Assembly (NCBI GenBank): GCA_030592575.1
Contig: JAUVIV010000009.1
Location: forward strand, 1-43,013
DNA: 43,013 nt
Direction of reading: 5' to 3'
From: a bacterium
Lineage (GTDB): Bacteria > Hydrothermota > UBA3073 > JACQXS01
Below are positions 8,005 through 15,475 of the stretch, one piece after another. The stretch's first letter is position 1, and the number at the start of each line of letters is the position of its first letter. Position numbers and translations under genes: made by a program. The notes beneath the pieces were generated by a model that saw only the letters and a program-made list of their open reading frames with translations, was not told where the DNA came from and searched no databases.

Positions 8005-8019
8005 TCTGTGGCTAAAACT

Positions 8020-8463
8020 ATGGAACAAGAAGTTGCTCAGATTATTGATGCAAATCTAAATAGAACGAGAGAAGGACTTCGGGTTGTTGAAGAAGTTGCA
8101 CGATTCATTCTTCGTGATGAAAAGCTTACAAAAGAAATAAAGACACAGCGGCATAAATTATCAACTCTTTTTAAAAGCAAAAACCTTCTTAATTTTAGAG
8201 ACACAACAAAAGATCTTGGAAAATATAAAAACTTTGACTTTAATGATAACTCCTATCGCAGTCTTCCTGAAACCGTACAAAGAAACTTATCTCGTGCCCA
8301 GGAAGGATGCAGGGTTCTTGAGGAATTCAGTAAATCGTTTAGCAAAGAACTGCCTCCAAAAGTCAAAGAAATTAGATTTAATATCTATGAGCTTGAGAAA
8401 ACAATAATACAAATGTTGTTAGAAAACGTAAAAATCAAAAATAAGTCGGTGGAAAAATCTTAA
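8020..8463 (+). CDS. thiD2: ThiD2-type hydroxymethylpyrimidine-phosphate kinase
   Basis: The 147-residue protein matches the ThiD2 domain. That domain is found alone or fused in front of ThiE, and is described as an HMP-phosphate kinase unrelated to ThiD. Diagnostic stretches are IIDANLNRTREGLRVVEE at the N-terminus, the RD..KDLGK region, and NLSRAQEGCRVLEEFSK followed by a helical IRFNIYELEK end. It would phosphorylate HMP-P to HMP-PP for the ThiE encoded just downstream, so the pair supplies both steps as separate genes instead of a fusion. I chose the ATG at 8020. The GTG at 8008 starts within repeat DNA and would add MAKT. No Shine-Dalgarno is visible. Confidence 0.82.
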   Translation: MEQEVAQIIDANLNRTREGLRVVEEVARFILRDEKLTKEIKTQRHKLSTLFKSKNLLNFRDTTKDLGKYKNFDFNDNSYRSLPETVQRNLSRAQEGCRVLEEFSKSFSKELPPKVKEIRFNIYELEKTIIQMLLENVKIKNKSVEKS

Positions 8464-8486
8464 TACGAGCTTCTAAAAATTTTTTT

Positions 8487-8527
8487 GTTCGTGAGAAGTT
8501 CGTGAAAGTTCGTTGTTAGTTCGTGTT
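8487..8527 (+). repeat. GTTCGTG cluster in thiD2-thiE spacer
   Basis: There are four GTTCGTG/GTTCGT copies in about 40 bp, followed by TTTATAATTTT. The organisation matches the right flank of the GxxExxY gene (2161-2257), but no nuclease gene is present. It may be a solo remnant. Confidence 0.55.
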
Positions 8528-8549
8528 TATAATTTTGCATTTTGATTTT

Positions 8550-8555
8550 TAATAT
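8550..8555 (+). promoter_or_regulatory. -10-like TAATAT, 8 nt before thiE ATG
   Basis: TAATAT ends 8 nt before the ATG, and there is no Shine-Dalgarno. The spacing is the same as at 2249 and 15462. The -35 region is poor. AT-rich DNA gives such hexamers by chance, so this is tentative. Confidence 0.3.
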
Positions 8556-8563
8556 TCTTAATT

Positions 8564-9181
8564 ATGCTTGATTTAAGTCTCTACATCATACTTGACGAAA
8601 AATATATTAGTGGTAAGCTATCAACTATGGTAACGGATATTTGCAAAGGAGGAGCTACAGCAATTCAGCTTCGTGAGAAAACCAAAGGGACAAGTAAATT
8701 TTTAGAAGATGCACTTATTACAAGAGAAATAACCAAAAAATTTAATGTTCTATTTATCGTAAATGACAGGATAGACATTGCTCTTGCTGTAGAAGCAGAT
8801 GGTGTCCAACTTGGTAATGAAGACATCCCATTAGATTATGCAAAGAAAATCTACTCTGACCGAATAATTGGCTATTCCGTATCTCAAATAGACAAAGCAA
8901 TTGTTGCGGAGAAAGAAGGGGCTATGTATCTTGGAGTCGGATGTCTATTCCCATCAACTACAAAGTCTAAGGCACTTATTCCGCTCTCAATTATTACGGA
9001 TATTAAAAAAGCTGTTAATATTCCTGTTCTTGGAATTGGAGGTATTACTCTTGAGCGAGTTCAGGATGTCTTATCTGCTGGGGCAGATGGAATATGTGTA
9101 TCATCCGATATATTTAATCATCCGAATTTATTAGAGCGAGTTCAGGAATTTAAATCTAAAATACAGAGTGTAAAAATATGA
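8564..9181 (+). CDS. thiE: Thiamine-phosphate synthase
   Basis: The 205-residue TIM-barrel enzyme joins HMP-PP and thiazole phosphate to make thiamine phosphate in the cytoplasm. Family motifs appear in order: AIQLREK (pyrophosphate/HMP site), FIVNDRIDIALAVEADGVQLG, the GVGCLFPSTTKSKA loop (usually GPVFPT.TK.DA), PVLGIGGI and AGADGICVSSDIF. Length is typical. Differences from the usual loop (C-L in place of P-V) are conservative. It follows thiD2 by 100 bp of repeat-containing DNA; the product would be phosphorylated by the ThiL encoded at 32510. No TPP riboswitch is seen upstream. Confidence 0.93.
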   Translation: MLDLSLYIILDEKYISGKLSTMVTDICKGGATAIQLREKTKGTSKFLEDALITREITKKFNVLFIVNDRIDIALAVEADGVQLGNEDIPLDYAKKIYSDRIIGYSVSQIDKAIVAEKEGAMYLGVGCLFPSTTKSKALIPLSIITDIKKAVNIPVLGIGGITLERVQDVLSAGADGICVSSDIFNHPNLLERVQEFKSKIQSVKI

Positions 9182-9185
9182 AAAT

Positions 9186-9270
9186 TAACCACAAAGGCAC
9201 AAAGTCTCAAAGAGCACAAAGATTTTATAAAATAGTTTTTTTCTTTGCGTTCTCTGCGTCTCTGCGGTAA
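9186..9270. repeat. CCACAAAG...GATTTTATAAAATA...CTTTGCG hairpin repeat, right copy
   Basis: This is the same layout and loop as 7895-8004: CCACAAAGGC, AAGTCTCAAAG and CACAAAG, the loop, then CTTTGCGTTCTCTGCGTCTC. Its last bases (TAAAAT at 9268-9273) form a -10-like hexamer 9 nt before the next ATG, so the repeat may supply a promoter element. Confidence 0.65.
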
Positions 9271-9282
9271 AATTGTTTTAAA

Positions 9283-9783
9283 ATGAACCCTTTAATCTTT
9301 TTCTTATTATTAGTTTCGGTTAATTCAAATCCGGAATCTGTCAGTACAAACCCTGACTCTACCAAGTCAAGCCCCGATTCCACCAAGTTAAATTCAGATT
9401 CCACGAAACTAAATTATCCAAAGAAGGATCCAACGGTTGCACTTCTTTTATCAACTCTTCCCGGAGGAGGACAGTTTTATACGGGAAATTATATCAAAGG
9501 AGTGGTTTTTGGAGCTGCACAAGCATACTTTGGAGGAGGAACAATTTATTTACATTTTAAAGCAGAAGAAGCAAAAAAGGAAGGGAGTATAAACTATGAT
9601 TGGTATTCCGAAAGACGATATGATTTCTTCTGGTGGGATGCTCTTGTATGGGGGCTATCAATGGTAGATGCTTATGTTTCTGCCCATTTTTATAAATTTA
9701 AAGAACAAGGTTCAATAAAGTTGGATACAAGTTATAAAATACAGGATGAAAAATTTTGTCTATCATTCTATGTAACATTTTAG
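9283..9783 (+). CDS. DUF5683-like small membrane protein
   Basis: The 166-residue protein has an N-terminal signal/anchor (FFLLLVSV). A short tandem NPDSTK / SPDSTK / NSDSTK linker follows at about residues 22-42. The DUF5683-like core is DPTVALLLSTLPGGGQFYTGNYIKGVVFGAAQAY, with further hydrophobic segments around WWDALVWGLSMVDAYVSAHF. Proteins of this type sit in the envelope of FCB-group bacteria and have no known function. The DSTK repeats are encoded by near-identical 18-base units, so the linker can change length by slippage. It runs close to the next gene (5-bp gap), which suggests co-transcription through rsmG. Confidence 0.6.
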   Translation: MNPLIFFLLLVSVNSNPESVSTNPDSTKSSPDSTKLNSDSTKLNYPKKDPTVALLLSTLPGGGQFYTGNYIKGVVFGAAQAYFGGGTIYLHFKAEEAKKEGSINYDWYSERRYDFFWWDALVWGLSMVDAYVSAHFYKFKEQGSIKLDTSYKIQDEKFCLSFYVTF

Positions 9784-9788
9784 AAAAA

Positions 9789-10451
9789 ATGAAATTGAGC
9801 TTAATATTATTTTTGTTTTTATATGGAGACCCTGCTATTTCAAAAAATATAGATGCTGATAGTGTCATTACTTTATTTAGAAAAGCATGGGAGTCGGTAG
9901 AAGATTATGAATGCACATTTGAAAGCAAACTTAAAAGGGGTGAGAAAAGTACTTATAGAATTAACGAATATAAATTCAAGAAGCCAAAATGGATATTTAT
10001 AAAAATTATTGATGGGAAACACAAAGGCTCAAAAGTTGTTTATAATCCTAATACAAATAAGATTTATGCTTGTAAGGGAGGGCTCCTTTCGTTTATCAAG
10101 ATAACAGCTAATTCATCTGATAAGAAGGTTCTCTCTATAAGGGGTGATAGGATTGACCAATCTCATTGGGGTACAATATTTGAAGAAGGGGACAGTACTT
10201 TGAAACTTTATGAACAAAAGTTTGTAGGTGAGGAAATATTTGAGGAGCGAGAAACATGGGTTATTGAATTCATCGCAAACAAGTCGGAAACAGATAGAAA
10301 CATTGTAAAAAAGAAATTTTGGATTGACAAGGAGTTACATTTACCTATAATTTTTGAGGAATGGGATAAAAACAATGTATTGGTACAACAAGCGATATAT
10401 ATGAAAATAAAAATTGACAGTGGAATTAGTTTAGACACTTTTAAATTATGA
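9789..10451 (+). CDS. Exported LolA-fold-like protein (DUF1571-like)
   Basis: I start this at the ATG at 9789, which begins with a good signal peptide (LSLILFLFLYGDPAIS). The longer frame from 9756 only adds residues overlapping the previous gene. The product is 220 residues. After the signal it reads like the DUF1571/LolA-type lipoprotein-carrier fold: a helix with AWESVEDYECTFESKL, then alternating beta strands (YKFKKPKWIFIKI, GSKVVYNP, KIYACKGG), and late strands KKKFWIDKELHLPIIFEEWD. LolA-like proteins carry lipid moieties across the periplasm; that role here is inference. The end overlaps the rsmG start by 4 bases, so translation is coupled. Confidence 0.6.
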   Translation: MKLSLILFLFLYGDPAISKNIDADSVITLFRKAWESVEDYECTFESKLKRGEKSTYRINEYKFKKPKWIFIKIIDGKHKGSKVVYNPNTNKIYACKGGLLSFIKITANSSDKKVLSIRGDRIDQSHWGTIFEEGDSTLKLYEQKFVGEEIFEERETWVIEFIANKSETDRNIVKKKFWIDKELHLPIIFEEWDKNNVLVQQAIYMKIKIDSGISLDTFKL

Positions 10452-11074
10452 TAAAGGAAAAATTAGAAGAAGGGGCAAAGAAACTCAAAATTACGCTATC
10501 AGATTCAATGATAGAAAAATTCGAAATTTATCAAAAAGAACTTTTGGAATGGAATAAGAGAATGAGTTTAATATCTTCGCGTGACGAATCCAGAGTAGTT
10601 GAGCGACATTTTCTTGATTCATTAGAATCGATTAAATTTATTCCTGAAGGAGCGAAAATTCTTGATATTGGAAGTGGAGCCGGTTTTCCCGGAATTCCAA
10701 TAAAAATTGTAAGAAATGATATTCATGTTGATTTGCTTGAACCAAAACTCAAGAAATTTACTTTTCTTAATCATTTAGTTGAAACTCTTGAATTGTCTGT
10801 TGGAATTTACGAGGAAAGGGTTGAATATTTTAGTAGCGATAATAGTGAGAATAGAGATATTTATGATATAATTTTTTCAAGATCGGTGGGTAATCTTAAA
10901 TGGTTTACTAAGGCAGTGATTCCAATTTTATTACCTGATGGAAAAATCATAACTTATAAAGGTTCAAGGTTCTGGGATGAATTCAACGAAATATATAACT
11001 GGAAAATTCTACATCGTGAAGCAAGAAATTTTTGTGAGGGGACAATCGTAGTATTAAAAAGAAGTAAGAAGTAA
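10448..11074 (+). CDS. rsmG: 16S rRNA (guanine-527-N7)-methyltransferase
   Basis: The 208-residue protein is of normal length. It has the RsmG pattern: ELLEWNKRMSLIS, RHFLDSLE, the SAM-binding loop LDIGSGAGFPGIPI (about residues 72-85), LLEPKLKKFTFL and the late FSRSVGNLKWF. It methylates G527 of 16S rRNA. The start ATG overlaps the stop of the preceding gene (ATGA). A strong terminator-like hairpin lies 75 nt downstream, marking the end of the operon against the convergent R-M gene. Confidence 0.95.
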   Translation: MIKEKLEEGAKKLKITLSDSMIEKFEIYQKELLEWNKRMSLISSRDESRVVERHFLDSLESIKFIPEGAKILDIGSGAGFPGIPIKIVRNDIHVDLLEPKLKKFTFLNHLVETLELSVGIYEERVEYFSSDNSENRDIYDIIFSRSVGNLKWFTKAVIPILLPDGKIITYKGSRFWDEFNEIYNWKILHREARNFCEGTIVVLKRSKK

Positions 11075-11148
11075 GAGGCAAGTAAAGTTTGTATTGAACC
11101 TATTTCTGAAAGTATTCTCATATTACATAGTTCTTAATTTTATGTAGC

Positions 11149-11173
11149 GTGGGAGTTTATCTCCCACCTTTTT
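11149..11173 (+). terminator. Rho-independent terminator after rsmG
   Basis: A perfect 7-bp stem GTGGGAG/CTCCCAC with loop TTTAT is followed by CTTTTT. The same stem-loop recurs elsewhere as a dispersed element (602, 3769, 5862), so a mobile palindrome may be serving as terminator here. Confidence 0.65.
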
Positions 11174-11174
11174 A

Positions 11175-11265
11175 AATTTAAATTGTTATTAAAGGTTAGG
11201 TTAAAGTTTCTGCTTCAATTATAGATGAGAGCAAGGGCTCTCACCTACCCTGTAGTGTGATTTAT
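11175..11265. repeat. About 90-bp dispersed repeat, inverse of 3636-3724
   Basis: Read on the opposite strand it aligns with 3636-3724 with few gaps. The palindromic core GATGAGAGCAAGGGCTCTCA (11224-11243) is the same as the in-frame insert in cmk. A further small palindrome, GCAGACTCCTGTCTGC, follows at 11304-11319. Confidence 0.8.
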
Positions 11266-11352
11266 GATTGCTCAAGGTTAAAATGATGTTAGAATATGTA
11301 GGAGCAGACTCCTGTCTGCGAATTTCTTGAAATAGAAAATAGTTAGCAAATA

Positions 11353-14300
11353 TTACCCGTATTCAAATTCTACGGTTTCTTTCTCTACTTCCGGATAGAT
11401 GCTATCAATCGTTTTCTGGATTTTAATTGTTTTTTGAAGAGATGTAACAATTTTGCAGTAATGTTTTATATCATTAACTGATAAATTTCTGCTCTTTCTA
11501 TCTTTCAGCCATTTAGCCAATACTTGATAGCCGCCAATTTGATACTGCCATATTTCTTTTGTAATTCCCTCAAAATGTTGGTTTTCGTTTATATAAACGC
11601 ATCCTTTTTCGTATCTTATCTTTTCAACTTTGTCATTGCCTTTACCGTGAAATTTAACAACGGGTTGTAGAGGCGATTCGTGAATCGCCCCTACAGATTT
11701 TAAGAGATGCAAATCAACAAGTTTTTTTCCATATTTTCCCATCTTGCTAAAGAGCTTATAATCTTTGGTAAAAGGAATTCTTGGAAAATCTATCTTCAGG
11801 AATTCAGCATATTTTGTGCGATAGGTGTTAGAATAAAGTATAGCATAAATGTAATAGAAAATTTCTTCTGGTGTTGGCTCCTTTTTATAGCATGTAGTTA
11901 ATCGTTTGGTTAATTTTGGGGACAAATTCGGTTGTTTTATTTCGTAATCTGCTTGAGGTTCAAAAATCATCATAGAAGTCCTTACTCCTCGTTTTTTAGG
12001 TTCCTTTTCCTTATACAAGTAAAGAGGGAAAACTGACCCACCTCCAAGATTTGAAATATAATTTAGATCTGAAATCGTATCAGCAACGAAAACATGTTTA
12101 AACTCTAACCCATAGGTTTGTCTCTGGCATACCAAGGCTAAATTATGTTTTAACATGTGTCTTAACACTTCTTTTCGAGGTCTATCTACTAAAATATTAT
12201 TATAGAAAACATATCTTTTATCAAAGACTCTATAATAACATGAAATAATATATTTTTTTCTATCTGTCTCATCTTTAAGACTTTTTCTTTTTTGAGATAT
12301 ATCTCCTTTTAGACCAAATGTGCTTTTTAATATAACATCTGGCAACGATAGATTTACAAACATATCGATATTTTGTTTTAATTGAGATTCGGTGAATGAT
12401 ATGGCTATTTTGTCCCTATGGGTCAAAAAACCGACACTATTTAACGAAAATATGTCAGTTATTTTAGGGAATTTCTCATAACTTTCTAAAAGCCTTTCAT
12501 CTATGGGAGTAAAAAAGTGAGATTCAGAATGCGGATTTAGTTTGTGCCACTTTGTAGTTTTTGTATCATTCTTTAAAAGCCAGTCATATTTCTCTTCTCT
12601 TAATCCACAAATCTCCGAATGATATACCTTGCATTTCTTCTTCTTCCCTTTCTTTTTTATGAAAATGGCAATAGCTACTCCTTGCTGAATGCCAACAAAA
12701 ACATTTTCATCCTTATTAAGATGTTTTTCCTTGATATAACCGTGTAAATCTAATATATAAATCTCGTTGAAGCTGTTCATCAGAGATTGCCGCATTCCCT
12801 TAAATGTTAGATTGTCGAGATAACGGTGGTTGGTTATAAACCCTAAAACTCCTTCACCTGCCTGGTCTATTTTCCACTGAGCAAAGCGGATGAATTTAAC
12901 ATAATCATCCTGAAGCCATTTTGGGTTTTTTTCACCAAGTGGTTTGCCATCAACTTTATAATATCCATCATCTTCTCTACCATCAGGGAATTTATAACCA
13001 TTTTTGAGTAAATCATTTATCCATTTTCCTTTATTTGCAGAATGTCCAGAATACGGTGGATTACCTAAAATCACTAATATAGGTGTTTTCTTCTTTACCT
13101 TTCCTGCTTCCTGGGATTCATGGGAAAGGGATCGTCCTATACCTGGGATTTCCATTGTTTGAAGGTCTTCCATCTCCAATGTATTGGTGAGAAAAAGTTT
13201 AACCCTATCGTCTCCCTGTAGTTTATAGCCAAGTTCTTCTAATAAAAAAGACATTTTTAAATGACCTACTGCGTAAGGTGCCATCATTAGTTCAAAGGCA
13301 TAAAAATTTTTCAAGATATACTCTTTGATGAAATTTCCCCTTACTTCTCCGTATTTAGAGACAAATTCCTCTACTGCCAATTTGGCTGTCTCTGCCAAAA
13401 AGGTAAGCGTTCCTGCTGCAGGGTCTAAAACTGTAACCGACTCGCTTGCAAATCCATCTTCTTTATCAAAATGCTCTTTCAAAATATTATGTAAAGAACG
13501 GACAATATAGGAAACTACTGGTTCTGGAGTATAATATACGCCTCTCTTTTTTCTTGTCTTTGGGTCATATTCGGCAAGAAAAGTTTCATAGAAATGAATA
13601 ATAGGGTCTTTACCCTTGCCTTCGTGAAAATATTGGTGAAGAATATTCTTTACATCAGTAACTGCCAGGATTTCTGAAATGTCATCAATAATCCATTCCA
13701 TTTGTTTGGGTAAATCTTCAAGTGAAATGAATTTAAAAACATCCCTTAAAATTCCAATAGTATGTGGGATATTGTCATAAGCAAGTTTTCTATTAAACCC
13801 ATTTTCTGAGCGAGTCCGAGCCGCAAAAAGTCCATATGTGATAGTCTGGGAATAAAGGTCAGCAAAGTCTTCTTTTGAAAGACCTTTTATGAGATATTCC
13901 CTGAATGCCTCGTAAAATCCAAGGATAAATCCTTTTCCTTGTTTTCCTTCTTCTATTAGCTCTTCGGCAATTACCTCATCTTTCAAAAAACTCGTTCTTT
14001 TTGCTAATTCTATTGCAAGAGTTTTAGCATTATAGACTCTTGGCAAGGAGAAGAAAAAAAACCTCTCAAGCAGTTTAAGAAAATCTGCTTCTTTTTCAAC
14101 TGGCGGGATTGTTTTAAGTTTGTGCACAATGAAAGGTCTGCCGACAAGAACTTTATCTATCAAATCGCCATTGCGATAAAGTCTGAATTCAAAGAAGTTG
14201 GTTAATATCAGATTTGGGAAAGTTTTACGATAACGTTTCAACTGTTCTGAATCTTCTATGTGGTCTAAGCTTTCAGTAGTGGGAGCTTTAGCTTCAATAT

Positions 14301-14517
14301 ATCCAACGATATGTTGCTTTCCATCCCAAATTCTGAAATCGGGATTACCTGCCTCGGTCTTTTTCGGTAATGTAGTGATGTGGACTTGCTTTTTGTCAAT
14401 TGAAACTGCAAAAGTCTTGAGGAGTTCTTCTAAACTTGAATAATAACTTTCTTCTCTGGCATCTCCTCTTTTTGCAATCTCAAATATTTTTTTAAAATAT
14501 GATTTAAGCATTTCCAT
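11353..14517 (-). CDS. Single-chain restriction-modification enzyme (type IIG/ISP-like)
   Basis: The 1054-residue protein combines nuclease, methyltransferase and target recognition. The N-terminal PD-(D/E)XK site is GNPD60 with E75-A-K77. The gamma-class N6-adenine methyltransferase has SAM motif I as LDPAAGTLTF near residue 363 (usually DPACGSGTF) and catalytic NPPY near 487. The C-terminal third (YIYAILYSNTYRTKYAEFLKIDFPRIP) resembles the type ISP specificity domain. There is no helicase/translocase, unlike LlaBIII-type ISP enzymes, so it should cut near its site. It abuts era head to tail on the same strand with no gap, an odd pairing suggesting read-through. A palindromic element adds VGAIHESPLQ near residues 941-950. 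Confidence 0.85.
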   Translation of the reverse strand: MEMLKSYFKKIFEIAKRGDAREESYYSSLEELLKTFAVSIDKKQVHITTLPKKTEAGNPDFRIWDGKQHIVGYIEAKAPTTESLDHIEDSEQLKRYRKTFPNLILTNFFEFRLYRNGDLIDKVLVGRPFIVHKLKTIPPVEKEADFLKLLERFFFFSLPRVYNAKTLAIELAKRTSFLKDEVIAEELIEEGKQGKGFILGFYEAFREYLIKGLSKEDFADLYSQTITYGLFAARTRSENGFNRKLAYDNIPHTIGILRDVFKFISLEDLPKQMEWIIDDISEILAVTDVKNILHQYFHEGKGKDPIIHFYETFLAEYDPKTRKKRGVYYTPEPVVSYIVRSLHNILKEHFDKEDGFASESVTVLDPAAGTLTFLAETAKLAVEEFVSKYGEVRGNFIKEYILKNFYAFELMMAPYAVGHLKMSFLLEELGYKLQGDDRVKLFLTNTLEMEDLQTMEIPGIGRSLSHESQEAGKVKKKTPILVILGNPPYSGHSANKGKWINDLLKNGYKFPDGREDDGYYKVDGKPLGEKNPKWLQDDYVKFIRFAQWKIDQAGEGVLGFITNHRYLDNLTFKGMRQSLMNSFNEIYILDLHGYIKEKHLNKDENVFVGIQQGVAIAIFIKKKGKKKKCKVYHSEICGLREEKYDWLLKNDTKTTKWHKLNPHSESHFFTPIDERLLESYEKFPKITDIFSLNSVGFLTHRDKIAISFTESQLKQNIDMFVNLSLPDVILKSTFGLKGDISQKRKSLKDETDRKKYIISCYYRVFDKRYVFYNNILVDRPRKEVLRHMLKHNLALVCQRQTYGLEFKHVFVADTISDLNYISNLGGGSVFPLYLYKEKEPKKRGVRTSMMIFEPQADYEIKQPNLSPKLTKRLTTCYKKEPTPEEIFYYIYAILYSNTYRTKYAEFLKIDFPRIPFTKDYKLFSKMGKYGKKLVDLHLLKSVGAIHESPLQPVVKFHGKGNDKVEKIRYEKGCVYINENQHFEGITKEIWQYQIGGYQVLAKWLKDRKSRNLSVNDIKHYCKIVTSLQKTIKIQKTIDSIYPEVEKETVEFEYG
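11667..11694 (-). repeat. In-frame palindromic element in R-M gene (VGAIHESPLQ)
   Basis: The stretch is GTAGAGGCGATTCG.TGAATCGCCCCTAC, a near-perfect palindrome. It is translated on the minus strand as VGAIHESPLQ, between the IDFPRIP block and VKFHGKG. Intergenic relatives occur at 16767-16824 and 18365-18392. Confidence 0.85.
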
Positions 14518-15378
14518 TTATCCGTATCCAAATTCTCTTATATCTTGCAGGTTTTTACGCCAACCTTTCCTTACTCTAACCCACAGTTCAAGATAAACCG
14601 GGTGGTCTATTCGTAATTCTATTTCTTTTCTTGCTCTCTCGCCTAATTTTTTTATTGCATTTCCATTTTTTCCAATAATAATCATCTTCTCGGTTTGTCG
14701 CTCAACATAAATTACAGCACGAATAAAATATTTTCCAAATGCCCTTTCTTTAAATTCTTCAATTGCTACGGTGGTTGCATAAGGAACCTCTTGCCCATAA
14801 AGGAGAAAAATCTTCTCTCTTATTATCTCAGAGGCAAAAAATCTCTCATTTTTATCAGATAAAAAGTCATTCGGATAATATTCTTTATCATCTGGCAATA
14901 ATTTTACAAGTTCTTTTTTCAAATCATCTATTCCTTCATCACGTAAGGCAGAAGTAGGAATTATTTCCTGTATAAGCTTAAAATTTTTGTATTTATCTAT
15001 TAATGGAAGCAATTTAGGCTTATCTTTCAAAAGGTCTACTTTGTTAATCGCAAGAATTGCAGGACAAGAAAGTTTTTCTAATATGTCAGTTTCAAATTTA
15101 AATGGTTCTACAACAACTAATGCTAAATCCGTATCCTTAAGAGTTGCAACTGCTTTTTTTACCATAACTTTTTGAAGTGCATAACTCGGTTTAAATATAC
15201 CCGGAGTATCTGAAAAAACAATCTGATAATCTTCTTCCGACAAGATTCCTAATATCTTATGTCTTGTTGTTTGTGCTTTTGCGGTAACTGAAACAAGTTT
15301 TGTGCCTAATAATTTATTAAGAATGGTGGACTTACCAACATTTGGTCTTCCTACAATTGTTACGAATCCTGATTTCAT
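14518..15378 (-). CDS. era: GTPase Era
   Basis: The 286-residue protein has normal Era length. The G domain shows GRPNVGKST (10-18, P-loop), a DTPG switch and NKVD. The C-terminal KH domain has the GKNGNAIKKLGERARKEIE signature. Era binds 16S rRNA near its 3' end and acts in 30S subunit assembly at the inner membrane. A GGGAGG site precedes the ATG. The R-M gene begins immediately after the stop codon. Confidence 0.96.
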   Translation of the reverse strand: MKSGFVTIVGRPNVGKSTILNKLLGTKLVSVTAKAQTTRHKILGILSEEDYQIVFSDTPGIFKPSYALQKVMVKKAVATLKDTDLALVVVEPFKFETDILEKLSCPAILAINKVDLLKDKPKLLPLIDKYKNFKLIQEIIPTSALRDEGIDDLKKELVKLLPDDKEYYPNDFLSDKNERFFASEIIREKIFLLYGQEVPYATTVAIEEFKERAFGKYFIRAVIYVERQTEKMIIIGKNGNAIKKLGERARKEIELRIDHPVYLELWVRVRKGWRKNLQDIREFGYG

Positions 15379-15439
15379 TTCTTTATTCCTCCCGTGATTT
15401 TTAAGTACATTATTTCATAGAAAAATGCAAGGAAAAATA

Positions 15440-15467
15440 TTGACAATCGTAAGAATTAAATTAAAAT
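15440..15467 (+). promoter_or_regulatory. Promoter of purD, leaderless layout
   Basis: TTGACA (15440-15445) and TAAAAT (15462-15467) are 16 bp apart. The -10 ends 8 nt before the ATG, so transcription should begin at or next to the start codon. There is no Shine-Dalgarno. This is one of the two best-supported leaderless candidates in the window. Confidence 0.6.
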
Positions 15468-15475
15468 AAATTAAA

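Larger units (their letters stand above)
7660..8019. other. Repeat-filled spacer before thiD2
   Basis: No gene is seen. At 7706-7733 and 7755-7783 there are two inverted copies of the CTGAAACnAGTTCAG element (TGCTGAACTTGTTTCAGCA, then CCTGAAACGAGTTCAGGGTGACA). From about 7895 a long imperfect hairpin of the CCACAAAG...CTTTGTG type runs into the thiD2 start. Confidence 0.7.

Noticed and set aside
9756-9788. Longer N-terminus (MSIILCNILEK) for the LolA-fold-like protein
   Set aside because: It overlaps the previous gene, and the internal ATG at 9789 begins a much better signal peptide.
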